In this document: piece after piece, positions 13,349 to 25,685 of the stretch
Numbering within the stretch: position 1 is the stretch's first letter
Layout of the letters: every line of letters begins with the position of its first letter
Source: Chrysomallon squamiferum
Lineage: Eukaryota; Mollusca; Gastropoda; Neomphalida; Peltospiridae
Assembly: GCA_012295275.1 (NCBI GenBank)
Contig: CM022669.1
Span: 2,289,140 to 2,349,139 of the forward strand
Reading direction: 5' to 3'
DNA: 60,000 nt
Notes under the pieces: model-generated
Database searches by the model: none
What the model saw: only the letters and a program-made list of their open reading frames with translations
Told to the model about the DNA's origin: nothing
Program-made: the position numbers and the translations under genes

Positions 13349-13812
13349 CACATCTCTGTCTTAACTGACCGTAACAAGAAAACTTTGAAAATAAATATAA
13401 AAAATATAATTCACTGTGCTAATCAAAACCACACTATTTAGTATTTACAATAAAAAAAATATTGTAAAAAGTATATATGGCTAATATTTATTTGGAAAAA
13501 AGCTGTGGCTAATAATTTTATGACAGCAGAGATTGCTTTTTAGATGATTTGTGCTATTTTAAGGAGTACATTTCATCAGCAAAAGCATATCAGTATATAT
13601 GTCTAAAATAATTTATTTGATATATCAAGATGTGACAAATTTAACTACTTGTATTTTTCATACTGACATTTCTATACATTTTTCTTGATGACTTTTATTT
13701 ATATTTAAATTTTCAATGTCAAAGTTGTACTTCTTTTAATATCGGACAAGTTTCTTAATAGACTGGTATCACCAAGAATACAATGATAGGCCATATTTGA
13801 TATTTAAAATCA

Positions 13813-14175
13813 TCATCTTTTAATGTTCAGTTCTGACAAATCACCACAGCTCATAACCTTCCTGATGGCATATTCTGACTCATATGTATCACCAATTGTT
13901 TGCAATGTTTTTCCACAAGTATTGCAGAGATACTTGTCTCCCATCAGTCGCAAGAGTTGACCACAAACTCTGTGAATGTGAGCACTGTGGGGTCTTTCTG
14001 CTAGTCTTATATGTGGAGTGCTTAAACTCAGCCTGGCTGACGGTTCTGGTGTTATGATCTTATGGGCTGTTGACATGGATACTTCAGTTGCTGGTATGGT
14101 TTCAGTGGTAACAGATTGTTCGGCTGTACTGTCTTTTTTTACCTCATCTGATTTTGGATCTGTTTTGCACCCCAT
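13813..14175 (-). CDS. Candidate BH3-only protein with two tandem BH3-like motifs
   Basis: An intronless frame of 120 residues starts at the ATG at 14175 (an in-frame TAA lies upstream) and ends with two stops, TGA TGA. The first residues MGCK fit an N-myristoylation plus palmitoylation signal. Residues 20-65 are Ser/Thr-rich and probably unstructured. Residues 71-82 (CGQLLRLMGDKY) and 87-98 (CGKTLQTIGDTY) are two copies of one motif, 16 residues apart. Each fits the BH3 core 'L-x-x-hydrophobic-G-D-x-hydrophobic', as in BAK (LAIIGDDI) or PUMA (LRRMADDL). BH3-only proteins bind the groove of BCL2-family proteins and trigger or tune apoptosis. The next gene, head-to-head, is such a BCL2-family gene. 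Function is inference from motif and neighbour. I do not recognise a named orthologue. The four Cys (71, 84, 87, 110) leave metal or disulphide binding open. Confidence 0.6.
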   Translation of the reverse strand: MGCKTDPKSDEVKKDSTAEQSVTTETIPATEVSMSTAHKIITPEPSARLSLSTPHIRLAERPHSAHIHRVCGQLLRLMGDKYLCNTCGKTLQTIGDTYESEYAIRKVMSCGDLSELNIKR

Positions 14176-15283
14176 TATTATGAACCTTTTCAAAGTTTAT
14201 AAATAATAATAATAATATTAATATACTATTAAAATATAATTATTACAACATGAAAATTATATTAGAAGTAATAATTTATTAATTATTTATTACTATCAGT
14301 TCAAGTAGTAATTTAATAATTCAGTACTGATGTGTGGTAATATAGTTCCGCTTTCGTTTAGGATAACATATATATTAAAAAGTAAAAAATAAAAATAAAA
14401 ATACTCATCTTTAAGAACTTGAAAGTTTTATAAATGTCAATTTTAATTAAATAATCTTGTAAACACTAAAACAGTAAACTGTAAAGCCCCCGTGTACGAG
14501 TATTACATATTATACATAATATAAACTGAATAATAAATCACCAATATGAATATCGGAATAACTAACAGAATATGTATTACTAATAGTAATATTACTATTA
14601 GTATTACTATTTATACATAATATTGGAAAATTTAATGCTCATACAAATTAACTAATTAAATCAGTAATCTCAAACAAAAATGGATAAACGTTTACTCACA
14701 ATTAATTTAATTATTAAAAATATTTTGTTCAGTTCTAAACTACTGGCTACTCTCATAAATGGGGAATCCTCTACGAGTATAATGTATCTATCATAATCTA
14801 AATATGGAACATACTAACCGACATCGGTAGCAATCTACGCTCGAGTAATTATGAATTTCAGGATATGATGGAGTACTAGTCGATATCGTTTGTCAATTAA
14901 TATCTTGAGGGTTACACAACTAGATTTATATAAAGTTTCTAACGTAATACGTTAGGTAATTAGTCTATCTTTTTATTAACTTATAAAATTCCGCCTGTGA
15001 ATTTTTTTTTTTTTTTTTCTGCTATGGAATTAATTCCGATGTAACTGGTTGACAACAATTAATGTTTATTAAGATGTAGTATCGATCGAAATTTAGAGAC
15101 TACAATATTAAAAAAAATAATTTTATGACGTTTAACATGTATAAAGAATTGGCCAATCCTGTTTCACATTTTGATCATGTGGTATGACGTGTACCGGGAA
15201 CAAATAATGCTATCTTGTTGTCCTATTCGGCCATTTTGAATAAGTTTTGTGGGAGAGTTTGGGGGGTAATATATACTTTAAAT
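14176..15283. promoter_or_regulatory. Shared divergent promoter region, BH3-motif gene / MCL1-like gene A
   Basis: About 1.1 kb of AT-rich DNA separates the two start codons, which point away from each other. It holds short AT-rich direct repeats (TATTACTAATAGTAATATTACTATTAG near 14574-14605 is palindromic) and an oligo-T run at about 15002-15019. No clear TATA box, p53-type site or other operator could be named by eye. Confidence 0.45.
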
Positions 15284-17842
15284 ATGGCAGGAGAGCCACA
15301 TATGATGATTGATTCTTCAACAAACTTATCTGTGAATTACCGTAACAATATTTTCAAAGAATTTACGAATTTTCTGCCTGTTTCAAAAGGGTTAAACGAT
15401 ATCGCTGGGTTCACAAATGAATCGAATAATTCGACTAGTGTATCTGGATCTCCGCTTGAAGCAGTCGGACGAGAGGCTGAAATTATTGCTTCAGATGTTA
15501 TTATAAGTTTTACAACGGAAGACAACAGAAAACCACCAAACAAATACTGCAAAACCATGAGAAGAACTGTAAAAGAATTATTAGAACGACACAACATAGT
15601 GTTCAAGGGAATGGTCATGAAATTGAATGTTGAAGAAAGCAATGCTTTCCAAACATTCGTGAATATCGCAGATGAAATTTTCGATGATGGACAGATAAAC
15701 TGGGGTAGAATTGTTGCTGTGTATGCCTTTGCTGTTCGTTTAGCTAAGCACTGTCAAGATAAAGAAAAAACTAACTTTCCACAAAGAATCTCCTTGTATG
15801 TTGGAAAATATGTTGGAAATAAATTGGGAAGCTGGATCCTGGACAATGGAGGATGGGTATGTATCTTTGCATGTTTTATTATGTTTATATTAACTTTTTG
15901 TCATCTACATCTCATCATTGTTAAATTGCCAGAGATGACAGTGATACAATATACTAGTATACTCATCATACTGTATCCAAGCTTAATACTGTTATGATTA
16001 TACTGTATAAACATTTAATATTAGTTACCTGATTGTTTAATCAGTTGATCTCAACATAAACTAAACAGTTTGTACTATAGAGACACAAATTGAAGATATA
16101 TACATGTACTGGATACCTTGGCGCCTGAGGCATTCCGGATTTCTGGATTTTCCGGTTTTCTGGTTCACCAAGGCATCTAAATACGTAAATAATTAGGCAT
16201 AAACATTTTAAAATTAAAAACAAAGAAAACTGATGAGATACAACTGTGGCGACTTGACATGTAAACAATGCGGCGAGTGAATGAATGCCACACGGCTTGA
16301 AAGAGTAATTCTGGTCTGGTGAGGACAACACCTCCACATGCAAACTATGAAAATAGCATCTGGGGAAAAACTTCCGGATTTCCAGATGATGGATAATTGG
16401 TCTGGTACCTGTACTACAGCTTTTATAGAGCAAAAAAAAAAAAAATACTCCATATACTCCATATATTCATTGGGTGAAAAATAACAACAAAACTTGTTAA
16501 CAAATTTGAGAGCTTACTTGATACTTAAGCAACGAATGATTGCCATGCTAAAGGTATGTTTAATACTAGAGGATCTGGAGAATGCAAATTAGAACTAATG
16601 TTAACCTGGAATATTTTTATATGCAGCTGCTTTGATGCCATTCTCCAAAAGCCATAAAACTGATTCGAAATCCTGATTTTCTAAAAGCTACCATCATCAG
16701 ATATCGCTGCATTGCTGCAGCAATTACATCCCTACAAAAGTATTCTAAAGAAATCTGGTATTGCTGTATGTGAAATGATAAAAGCCATCATGCAAAAGCC
16801 ATTTATTTGGTCATACCTTATTAGACAAATGCTGCAAATGAACAGTTCTTAACACACATATGAGTTGGGTGCAGAGAATATAAATGTGACCAGATGGGTT
16901 TTTTCATTCCAGCTTCTGGGAAAAGGAAAACCCTTGACAATCTTTGAAAAGATGCCACTTGTATTCAGTACACCATTTCTGTAGATTCTGTGGACTCCTA
17001 TTTCAGAAATGGTTACATTGCCCAAATGCACAACTCCTACTGGTAACCAGGAAGATAACATAACTATGTATAGCAAAAGAGGGTGTGTGTGTGTGTAAAA
17101 CCTCTTAACAAAATCATGTGTAAATAAATTAACCTATATTGATTTATGTCATGACCAGCAAGTATACCTATTTGCTGTTTATTATTTTCTTTGGACCAGT
17201 GAATTTCCAGCCTCCCCAGTCAATAGTAAAGTCGGAAGGGCGAGAGAGAGAGAAATGCCTAATGTATGATCAGAAAATCTTTATTAAAAAGAAAGAAAAA
17301 AGCAGCTATTCCTAACCTATCATTAAGTGTAAAATGATCAGAAGAGCTGATTGAATCTGCATCCAGATGATATGTTTTCCAAGTTTGCTGTCATATAAAA
17401 AAGTATTTACATAGTAATTAAAATAGATTTGTTGCTTGATATAAACGTGTAACTTAATATCACTTGAAATTCCCTAATTGTAGATTAAACCTACAGCATA
17501 GTCTCGAATAGTCAGATACTTTGCTTTTACTTAATTTATACTTACTTTTTGAACGTGCAGGCACAAATAAGTATGTGCAGGTTTCCAACTCATTTTTGTG
17601 ACATAATTTATACTTTTGAATTTCAAAAATTATATTGTTGTTGTTTATACATCAAGGAATCAAAAAGAAAAGAAGAAAAACCCACTTATTTTTGTTCTTT
17701 ATTTTATTTTTTTTATTTTTTTCAGGAGGCATTTGCTGAACATTTTCCTGATCAAGGTGAATTTGAAGATAAGGTGTGGAAAGGACTTCTCTTCACAGCA
17801 GTTGGACTTGGTGCATTAGCTACAGTAGTAGCAGCAAGATAG
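15284..17842 (+). CDS. BCL2-family protein, MCL1-like (paralogue A)
   Basis: Two exons, 15284-15856 and 17726-17842, give 229 residues. The start is the ATG at 15284 (MAGEPHMM); a longer frame upstream has only a TTG. About 85 unstructured N-terminal residues precede the BCL2 fold. Residues 91-110 align with the MCL1 BH3 and helix 3, including RHNIVFKGM. BH1 holds INWGRIVAVYAFA with NWGR at 139-142. BH2 is SWILDNGGW-EAFAEHF, interrupted by the intron after the GGW Trp, the classic BCL2-family intron position. Residues 211-228 are a C-terminal hydrophobic tail ending in Arg, as in mitochondrial or ER tail anchors. The family controls apoptosis at the outer mitochondrial membrane. The BH3 Gly-Asp is replaced by Val-Lys (96-97). 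Anti-apoptotic by resemblance to MCL1; not proven. Confidence 0.92.
16098..16425. mobile_element. Possible degenerate TIR element in MCL1-like A intron
   Basis: Both ends carry related inverted strings: GTACTGGATACCTTGG on the left and, reading the other strand, GTACAGGTACCAGACC on the right. Each is followed inward by a CCGGA-rich segment (TTCCGGATTTCTGG left, TGGAAATCCGGAAG right). This looks like an eroded DNA transposon, perhaps pogo-type, but similarity is too weak to be sure. Confidence 0.3.
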
Positions 17843-20800
17843 TGCTATTATCTACTTTTAACATTTCAGAAACATTCACTGATTTCTTCTTTGTAAGATA
17901 CAAATATTTCATATCTCTAAAGAAAAGAAAATATATACAAAATTTTATTAAAGATTTACAGGTATAGTTTTTCCCATAATTTAATAATTTTATTAAAGCT
18001 AACAACTTTCACACGATAAAGTTTATATTAAAACTGTATATTGAAGACTGATCAGTGTCCACAACTTTAAGTAATATATTCATTAAAAAACATCGCTCTT
18101 CTTTTCTTCCCAACTCCATTAAATTTCCTTATGTCACTAATGCTTTTTGTGGTTTAAAAATCTGCCAGGAATGATTTTATACTTGGTATAAAAAATTGTG
18201 CTTGTCATATATCATTTTATTTTGAATGTTGTTAATAAAGATATAATTTGTAAAAAGTTTTATATCCAGTGAAATTTGTTATTGTAAAACTTTTTTTATT
18301 TTTGTGTTTGGTGTAAGTAGAAAATAATAGCACGGCATAAATATAATACAAAATTATATGCCAGTAGTTAATGTGTACTTTTAATGTCAGATTGTTCTCA
18401 TTTCAGTAAGTCTAATTCTTAAGTTCAAATTGTTAGTAACAGATCAATTGACATGTTGGATATTTTCTAGGTCCACTTCAGTAGGTGGTCAGCTGGTGTT
18501 TTTCTTCTACGATATATTTAATTATTACATTAATATCAAATGGGTTTTTTATTTTTTTCATATATTTTTTTATAATTTTAATTTTTGTATATTTACATAA
18601 TGTATGAAAGAGAATGTTTTAAATGGAGGTATGTTTTTGTTATCTGTTGTCTTCAAGTGGATCTTGTTAAATGTAGTTTTTAAAGTATTGTCTGATTTAA
18701 TGTTCATCCAAACACTCCTGATGTTTCTAGTAGTTTTGATGTTAGATATCTTTATGTAAACATGGCATATATATATTTTTCAGTGCCATCTGTTGTTGTT
18801 TTTTTTTGTCTGACATCAGTATAACAAAAACAGAAACAGAGCTTTGTAATTGTTTTTATTTCTACTGGATGAAAAATGGTTAATCTTTAAAAACGTAGTA
18901 TAGCACGCAAAAGTAAATGTTTTTCAGTTTTCAATATTGTGTAGCTGTAACTGTATATAAAGTATGTTGTAATTCGTTTTTTCTCTTTAATATATTTTTT
19001 TAATAAACATTTAAATATTAAACTATAACTGTAATATGTACATGTAGAAGGCTGTCAGTTTTTTCTGTGTGTAACTAATTTTGGCTAATTAAATTGTTAT
19101 TATTTACATTATTTATAATTTTCAGGGTGAAAAAAAACAAATGTTTAAGAAATTAGTGATACTTGTATAAGAAAGAGTATCCATTTTCTGTTTTAGACTG
19201 TCATAGCAGATTACACTAATGTTGTACTTTTTTTTTTTTTTCTTTTTGTTTCAGGTATAAATCAAACACTTAACTTAATTTTTAATTTTAATAAAAAATA
19301 AATGACAAATGTTTTGTGTTATAATTGTTCAATATTAAAGTAAGGTGAATAGCAATTTATAGGCAGTTAAGAAATATTTGAATGTTGTCTACATTGTCTC
19401 TGTACATTTTTGTAAGATGTAATTACCATTGTGTCTAGTTGTTTCACTGTGATTTATTATTAGCTACCAAAACAGTTATGGTTAAATTACAGCTGAATTT
19501 ATTTTTAAAAAATTGTACATTTCCTGTAACTTCTCTTTAAATATTAAATGTTGATTAGAATATGTTCTCTTTCAAAAGTGGAGTAACACATGTTCTTTTA
19601 ATGGTTTTTAATATTCCATTTGAATAGATGTTTGTTTTTCTGCAGTAGACTTCAAACTAGAGCTAAGCTTAAATTGTAAAATTAAATAAAGCTCATTAAA
19701 TATTAGCAGTATGTTTTATATTTTTAAAATACTTTTGTTTCAAGGCATTACACCAAAATAATTTAATAGATCTGCCAGACAATGGGCTGCTGGTTGGTGA
19801 CATTTCCATTCTAATGGTTGATTTTTTTCTTTGAACAGTAACAAAAATAACGCATTTAGGTTGTTTCATGGACAAATAATGTTTCATTTTATTAACAGAT
19901 AGTGTAAAGGAAGTTTTAATACATACACATTGCTTTATTTGTGCAATAAATGTTTGAATTCATTAAATTTTCCTGTTTTTTTAATTTAATTTTTATTTAT
20001 TTACTTTTATTTTCATGTTATTTTTACAGAAAAACTGCATAATTATTCAGGATAATTCAGCGTACTCTATATTTGGATACTTTTCTTTTGACATTTATTA
20101 CAAGTGCCAAAATCTGAAAATATTTTTGTTACCACAAGAATGCAATACAATTTTATTTCTATTTTCATTTTAAAATTGATTTGAAGATAATGATTTGTAA
20201 TTGCATATTACACAAAATGATCTATCTGCAAGCTGTTGATTTTTACACAAATATTTTGGAATGAATCATCAGATGAATAACAAAACGAAGGAAACCTAGC
20301 CAGGAAAAGGTGCTGAACAGTTATCAAAAGAGCAAATTGAAATACAATTGTTTATGATGGCAGGTTTTCGTGTCATAATTCAGAATTATTAATGAAAATT
20401 TTGTTGAATTCCTGTTGTACACAGTATTAGCCTCATCTTTAATCCATCTTTTTCAAGTGATCCATGTCTTAGTGTTACACATGATTACATGATTCCAGAA
20501 TTAGGTCCACAGTAACATTTTACATCCATAGGCTAATTTTGACTTTTAACAGTTTACAATAACTAATAATTAAATAATAAAAATGTTAATTTTGAATGCT
20601 GATGGGATGAATGATTTTACTTTTTAGAAATGAAAGATGGAATTAAAAAGGTTAAGAATATAGTATATGTAGTCACTATTGTCATAATACCAGGTTACTG
20701 ACTTGTCATTGTAAACTGGATGGCAGGTTGATGTAAGCAGCAAGTTCACTGAATAACTGAAGAAAGTTACGTTAATAGGTACAGTTATATAATATAACAA

Positions 20801-21140
20801 TTACTAAATATAATACCAAGACAAAAATACTTTAATTTGTAAGAAGTAGCAAAATTCCAGTTAATGTACAATATTACACAGAATTCATTAACATAATAGT
20901 ATTAAATTAAATGAACAAACCAGAATGAAATATTTTAAATTTTGATAAATTTTAAACTGGTCATATTTTATATTTCATCTATCACAACAGTGTGACTACC
21001 TTCTTTCAGTTTACTGCTCTTGTAAAAATCAGGATGACAAGGTGTGTTTTGATGTAAAGTCTCGACTACAAAAAAAAGTGAAAAATTCTGCAATAAGTGA
21101 AAAGTATAATAATGAGACAGATGCTGATATTAAAGCTAAC

Positions 21141-21250
21141 ACTTAAGAAAAAAAAAAAAAAAAAAAATTGTGTATGTGTGTGTGTGTGTGTATATATATA
21201 TATACGTACATATATATGTATATGTATATATATGTATGTATGTATGTATA

Positions 21251-21284
<34 letters not shown>

Positions 21285-21293
21285 CACATATAG
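21141..21293. repeat. Compound microsatellite: A-run, (TG)n, (TA)n
   Basis: A run of A is followed by (TG)n and then by TATA/TATG tracts ending in (TA)n near 21293. Reading frames here are low-complexity artefacts. Confidence 0.9.
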
Positions 21294-21769
21294 TAATCAC
21301 AGATATGTAGTATTATATAAAATAAATTTTTAATTTCTGGATGTATTAGTGTGTATAATTATGTAATCTATAGTACTCCAATCAAAAGAAGAAAAGGAAA
21401 ACGTCAGGTGGTATGTGCTATTCCATAATGATTACGTTTTATACATATGACCCATTTTATTTATCTTAAATCTCATAACAGTAGGTACCAGGTAAACAAC
21501 TGTAAAATATCTGGTTAAAAGAAGAACTGAGATCATACAGCATTGCAACAGCTCACCGAGTTATCTCACAAATAAATAGTCGACTTACTCTTTGTTGTTA
21601 TTCACCTATCGTATTTTATAAATATAATAACTGTGGCTTTTATTGTTTCACAATAGTATCATAGAAAACAGGAGTGGTAAAATAACACCAACCTTGTTAT
21701 ACTGTAGTACAAGTAGTTGCACTAATACTCGGAAGGCATGTACCAGTTTTATTTTGTTTTATTTATTTG

Positions 21770-21770
<1 letters not shown>

Positions 21771-21823
<53 letters not shown>
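21771..21823. repeat. (ATT)n microsatellite
   Basis: About 17 perfect copies of the ATT triplet. The frame through it, rich in Tyr or Leu, is not a gene. Confidence 0.95.
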
Positions 21824-22865
21824 TTGTAAGCTGTTTGCAATAATTTCATCTTGTAAGCTAATAGAAGTATGTAAAATGAAAAATATTTATATTTTATTTA
21901 TGATAGAAATCCATTTGTTTTAATGACACATCATATATAAATATTTTAGATTCTGACAAGCTTTTGGTTTTTATACATATATTGGGGAGTTTGGTACATA
22001 CACTCATTCAGAAACTAAATCATTCTGCTGCTAATTATAGATATCGCTGTAGTCTGTTATATGTTATAGATCTCTCTTTTATTGTGAACAGTGTTCAGAC
22101 AGGCCTGAAAAGCCTGCGAAAGGTGAATGTGTTTTTTGTTTAATTAATGTTGTTGGCTTTGTGCATTCTTTTAAAAACTGTACATAATATTTAACAACGG
22201 TGTGGTTCCTGTACTGATCGTCTTTTTACCGTTTCGGTATGAGTAAGCTAAATGGATTTCCAGCCTAACACGGAAGTTTTTTTTTTCTTTTTCTTTCGTT
22301 TCCCCGGATTTAATTTTAAATGTACGAATAAAACAGAAAATTTGTTTCACTGGCGGTATTTTATGGAGCTATAAATATATAATAAACAATAACAAATTCA
22401 GAAACTAAATGTTTTCAAAGAACGGAAACTGGGAAATCAGTCTCAAAATTCATTGGTAAAGGAAAATATAAATAGACGATGTAAATAATTCTTATATCTA
22501 TATATAAAGGGTTCATCAGTATAACATATATTCATTTTTATTTGAACAAATATTACATCAAGTGATTTACGACACGCAGGAATATAAGCGGCGTTTGTAA
22601 TTCCAGTTGTTAACCTAATTTCTATGCTCTTACAGTAAAACATCAGTCGAGCGAAACACGTAAACAAATTACGTTCGGTTAAAGCCAGCATAAAAAAAAA
22701 ATCAGTATGTTTTAATGTGAGCAGATTCAACGTTGTTACTCTTTTATTTACCTCTAACAGTACAGATAATCAGTGACAGTCACGTCTATTGACCCTTACC
22801 ACACGACTAACTTGCCAAACAAGAAATAGATACAGCCTGAAACTCCAGTATTGAATGAGACCAAC

Positions 22866-24007
22866 ATGTCTGACAGGCAACGGATAAATTACGACTGGAC
22901 GGTTCTTATTGCTGAAGATACCATAACCAGTTATGCTGATAGAACAAGTACCACAACGTCGACTTTGAGATTTGCCAGATCGAGTAAATACTGCAGAGTG
23001 ATGAGACAAAATGTCAAAAAATTGCTGGAAAGGCACAAAATTGTTTTTAATTCAATGGTAAGGAACCTGGACATCTGTGAAAAAAATGTGTGTGTGACTT
23101 TTGTCCAAGTAGCGGACGTTGTTTTTGAGGATGGGGTGACAAACTGGGGAAGGATTCTAACAATATACGCATTTGCTACTCGTCTGGCAATGGCGTGTAA
23201 TAGTAGTGAAAGTAAACTACTTGACACTATTGCCACTGACACAGGGAAATACATCTGGCAAAAACATGGAACATGGATTTTACAACACGGTGGATGGGTA
23301 AGCGATCAATTTAATTATTATTTTTATTGTTTACAACCTTGTGCTCAACCTTCATCTTTTATTTTTTATCTTTTTTAAATATATATACAGGGTGTCCGTA
23401 AAGTTACTTGTAATAAAGAAATATGGTTAGATTAAAACAAATTTCAGAAAATATTTTAACAATATAAGCAATCAATTTTATTTACTACAGTTTGGAATGA
23501 ATATACCTATTTTATAGACTTGTTTTTAGTATGCGTATTTAATAGAGTTGTTTTCAGCTGAAATGTTTAGTAACTTTATGGACACCCTATAGGCCTATAT
23601 ATTACAATTACAGTTTAAATAATCTCAGGCCATCTGTTCAGTTCAGGTGAGCTAAAACCAAAACATTTCATTATTTCTAAAGCAAATAATGATAACTGAA
23701 GTACATATATCACACATTTTAGTATGAAGGTAATATTTCAGAAGTGATTAACCATTAAAAAGGAGTTCAAATATTTTTTACTTTACATGACATCTTTCTT
23801 GTACTCCATTCAAGTTAATAATATTATTTGTGTATGCGAGTAATTATATATATAAAAATGATAATAATGAAAATAATATTTTATTTCCAGGATGCTTTTG
23901 TTGAAGCCTTTGATGACACAGATACAGTCGAAAAAGGTATCTGGAGAGGACTTCTTTTTACTGCCATTGGTCTTGGAGCTATGGCAACTGTTTTGGCAGT
24001 CAGATGA
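22866..24007 (+). CDS. BCL2-family protein, MCL1-like (paralogue B)
   Basis: Two exons, 22866-23297 and 23891-24007, give 182 residues. The start is the ATG at 22866 (MSDRQRINYD). Residues 45-64 form the BH3/helix-3 region (RHKIVFNSM), residues 88-105 BH1 with NWGR at 93-96, and residues 136-150 BH2 (TWILQHGGW-DAFVEAF) split by the intron after Trp, exactly as in paralogue A. The last exon is also 117 bp and ends in a hydrophobic tail, GLLFTAIGLGAMATVLAVR. It lacks the long N-terminal region of A and, like A, has Val-Lys (50-51) where BH3 usually has Gly-Asp. Its intron carries a small mariner-type MITE. Two AATAAA-like signals follow, the clearest at 24236-24241. Same family and probable role as A: binding BH3 ligands at mitochondria. 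Confidence 0.92.
23388..23589. mobile_element. Mariner-type MITE (about 200 bp)
   Basis: Starts CAGGGTGTCCGTAAAGTTAC and ends GTAACTTTATGGACACCCTA, near-perfect inverted repeats, with TA on both sides. This TIR style (GGTGTCCATAAAGT) is typical of mariner-related miniature elements. It lies in the intron of MCL1-like B and has no coding content. Confidence 0.8.
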
Positions 24008-25543
24008 CTTCACTGAAAAAGATAGGTCTACTGGGTACATGACAGAATGAAACAGTTTCTTTCATGCTAAATGATGCTTAAACAATTCTCAAAATTTATC
24101 AAAGAATGCAAGTTTATTAAGAAAACCAAATCACTAGTGATATAGGCAATTATATGACTACTTGATCTGTGATACAGCTGAACATTTTAAAATGATGTGT
24201 TACATTTATCTTTTCATATTTTAACAAATATTTTTAATAAACATTTGTTTTAATGTATAACAGTACTGTTATTTATTTAGTTATTTATTTGGCTCTCTTC
24301 TTTTTCAGAGAAGCCAGTGTGGATTTTTAGTACAGAATACATAACAAAATAAATCAATTAAAACAGTGTCTGTTTGTGGTTGTGTGTGTGTGTGTGTTGC
24401 TGTCTTTTATTTTTGCACAAATAATATCATCCATAATTATAATCCATCAGTAACACATTACATTGTAATATTGTTTAAATTTGACATCGCGATATACCAT
24501 TTTGTTAGATGGCGGCCAACAATTGCCGACCCTTGAATTAGATATTACTATATATCATTTTATACAAATACAATGGAAAGGGTGTAATGTTAGTGAGTCA
24601 ATAAATGTGTATTACGTGTTCAATCTGAAATTGTTGGAATTCGTAAAGTGCTATTTTTAGAACCGCCGACGTTAAGAGTCATCTGCCCGATTTCGAAATC
24701 CAGTCTTTACGATAACACAAATATGTTATGGGACCAATCAGAAATAAATCGATAACAATAATCGTGGGAACGTTACCTTTGAATTATCAGGTTTTCTTAG
24801 GGTAGCTATCTGTACTGCGTGACCTGACTGAATTTAAATGGTTATATTTGCGAGTTTTATTATTTAATACACGATATCAAAAACGACTTAATGAAATATA
24901 TAAATTATAATTATAAATGTTATTAAATAATATCTTTAAAAAACCCACAAAAAAATAAATAACAATTATAATAAAAATAAAACTACTTAACAACAACAAC
25001 AACAACAACAATAATAATAATTAGTGTAAACGGTAAACCCTCAAAAGTTACGTCCTCACCCGTAAGAATAGTTCTAGGTTCAGTTCGTTTTTATTTATAG
25101 ATGATATAGACAAAGAAAGCGTAATTGTTGTTTTTCTTATTTTTAGAAAATAAATAAAATACATGTAATAAATAAATAAATCACTAGACGTCTCCTCGTT
25201 ACCAACTGATTTCTTCTTTTTTTATGCATCATGGAAGAAAAAATATTCTGTTTCCTTTAATTCTTTATTATCAGTAATTTTAACAATTTGTGAATGTAAC
25301 AGAATATCAAATAAATATTGAACATATTAATATAATAATAATAATAACAATAACAACAACAAAAACAATAGCAGCAGCAACAACAACTATCTGGCAACTC
25401 TGAAATCGTCTAAATAAGTATCTTCAATGATTTGCTTAGTGTAAATTCGTCAATTGTAATTCGTCAACAAACCGTATCGGAAACTAAACCAAATGGAATT
25501 ATTTAATATTTTAAAAATAAATGAATTAAAGATAATTATTTTT

Positions 25544-25583
<40 letters not shown>

Positions 25584-25627
25584 TTCAGCATCACTTTATG
25601 TCACAGTTTATAACATTGTGGCGTTAC

Positions 25628-25685
<58 letters not shown>

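Larger units (their letters stand above)
12359..13812. other. Convergent intergenic region and 3' UTRs
   Basis: Lies between the stop of INTS14 (plus) and the stop of the BH3-motif gene (minus). It holds 3' UTR sequence and a tandem duplication. The reverse-strand AATAAA (TTTATT at 13694-13699) is a candidate poly(A) signal for the BH3-motif gene. No further coding sequence is seen. Confidence 0.6.
17843..22865. other. Intergenic region between the MCL1-like genes
   Basis: About 5 kb of AT-rich DNA. The first part is probably the 3' UTR of gene A, with AATAAA at 18234-18239. There are many long T and A runs and microsatellites but no reading frame with exon-like character. The last 500 bp should hold the promoter of gene B. 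Confidence 0.6.

Noticed and set aside
13895-13930. C2H2 zinc finger in the BH3-motif protein (CNTCGK)
   Set aside because: The Cys-x2-Cys-Gly-Lys start looks like one, but the following His pair is absent and the segment repeats the preceding G-D motif.
15215-15283. Upstream start for MCL1-like A
   Set aside because: The only codon there is TTG; the first ATG in frame is at 15284. Likewise the TTG at 22851 was dropped for the ATG at 22866 in paralogue B, and the TTG at 14193 for the ATG at 14175 in the BH3-motif gene.
22070-22125. Small exon between the MCL1-like genes (acceptor-like GTGAACAG, donor-like AAAGGTGAAT)
   Set aside because: Only about 30 bp, no phase partner and no homology; likely chance.
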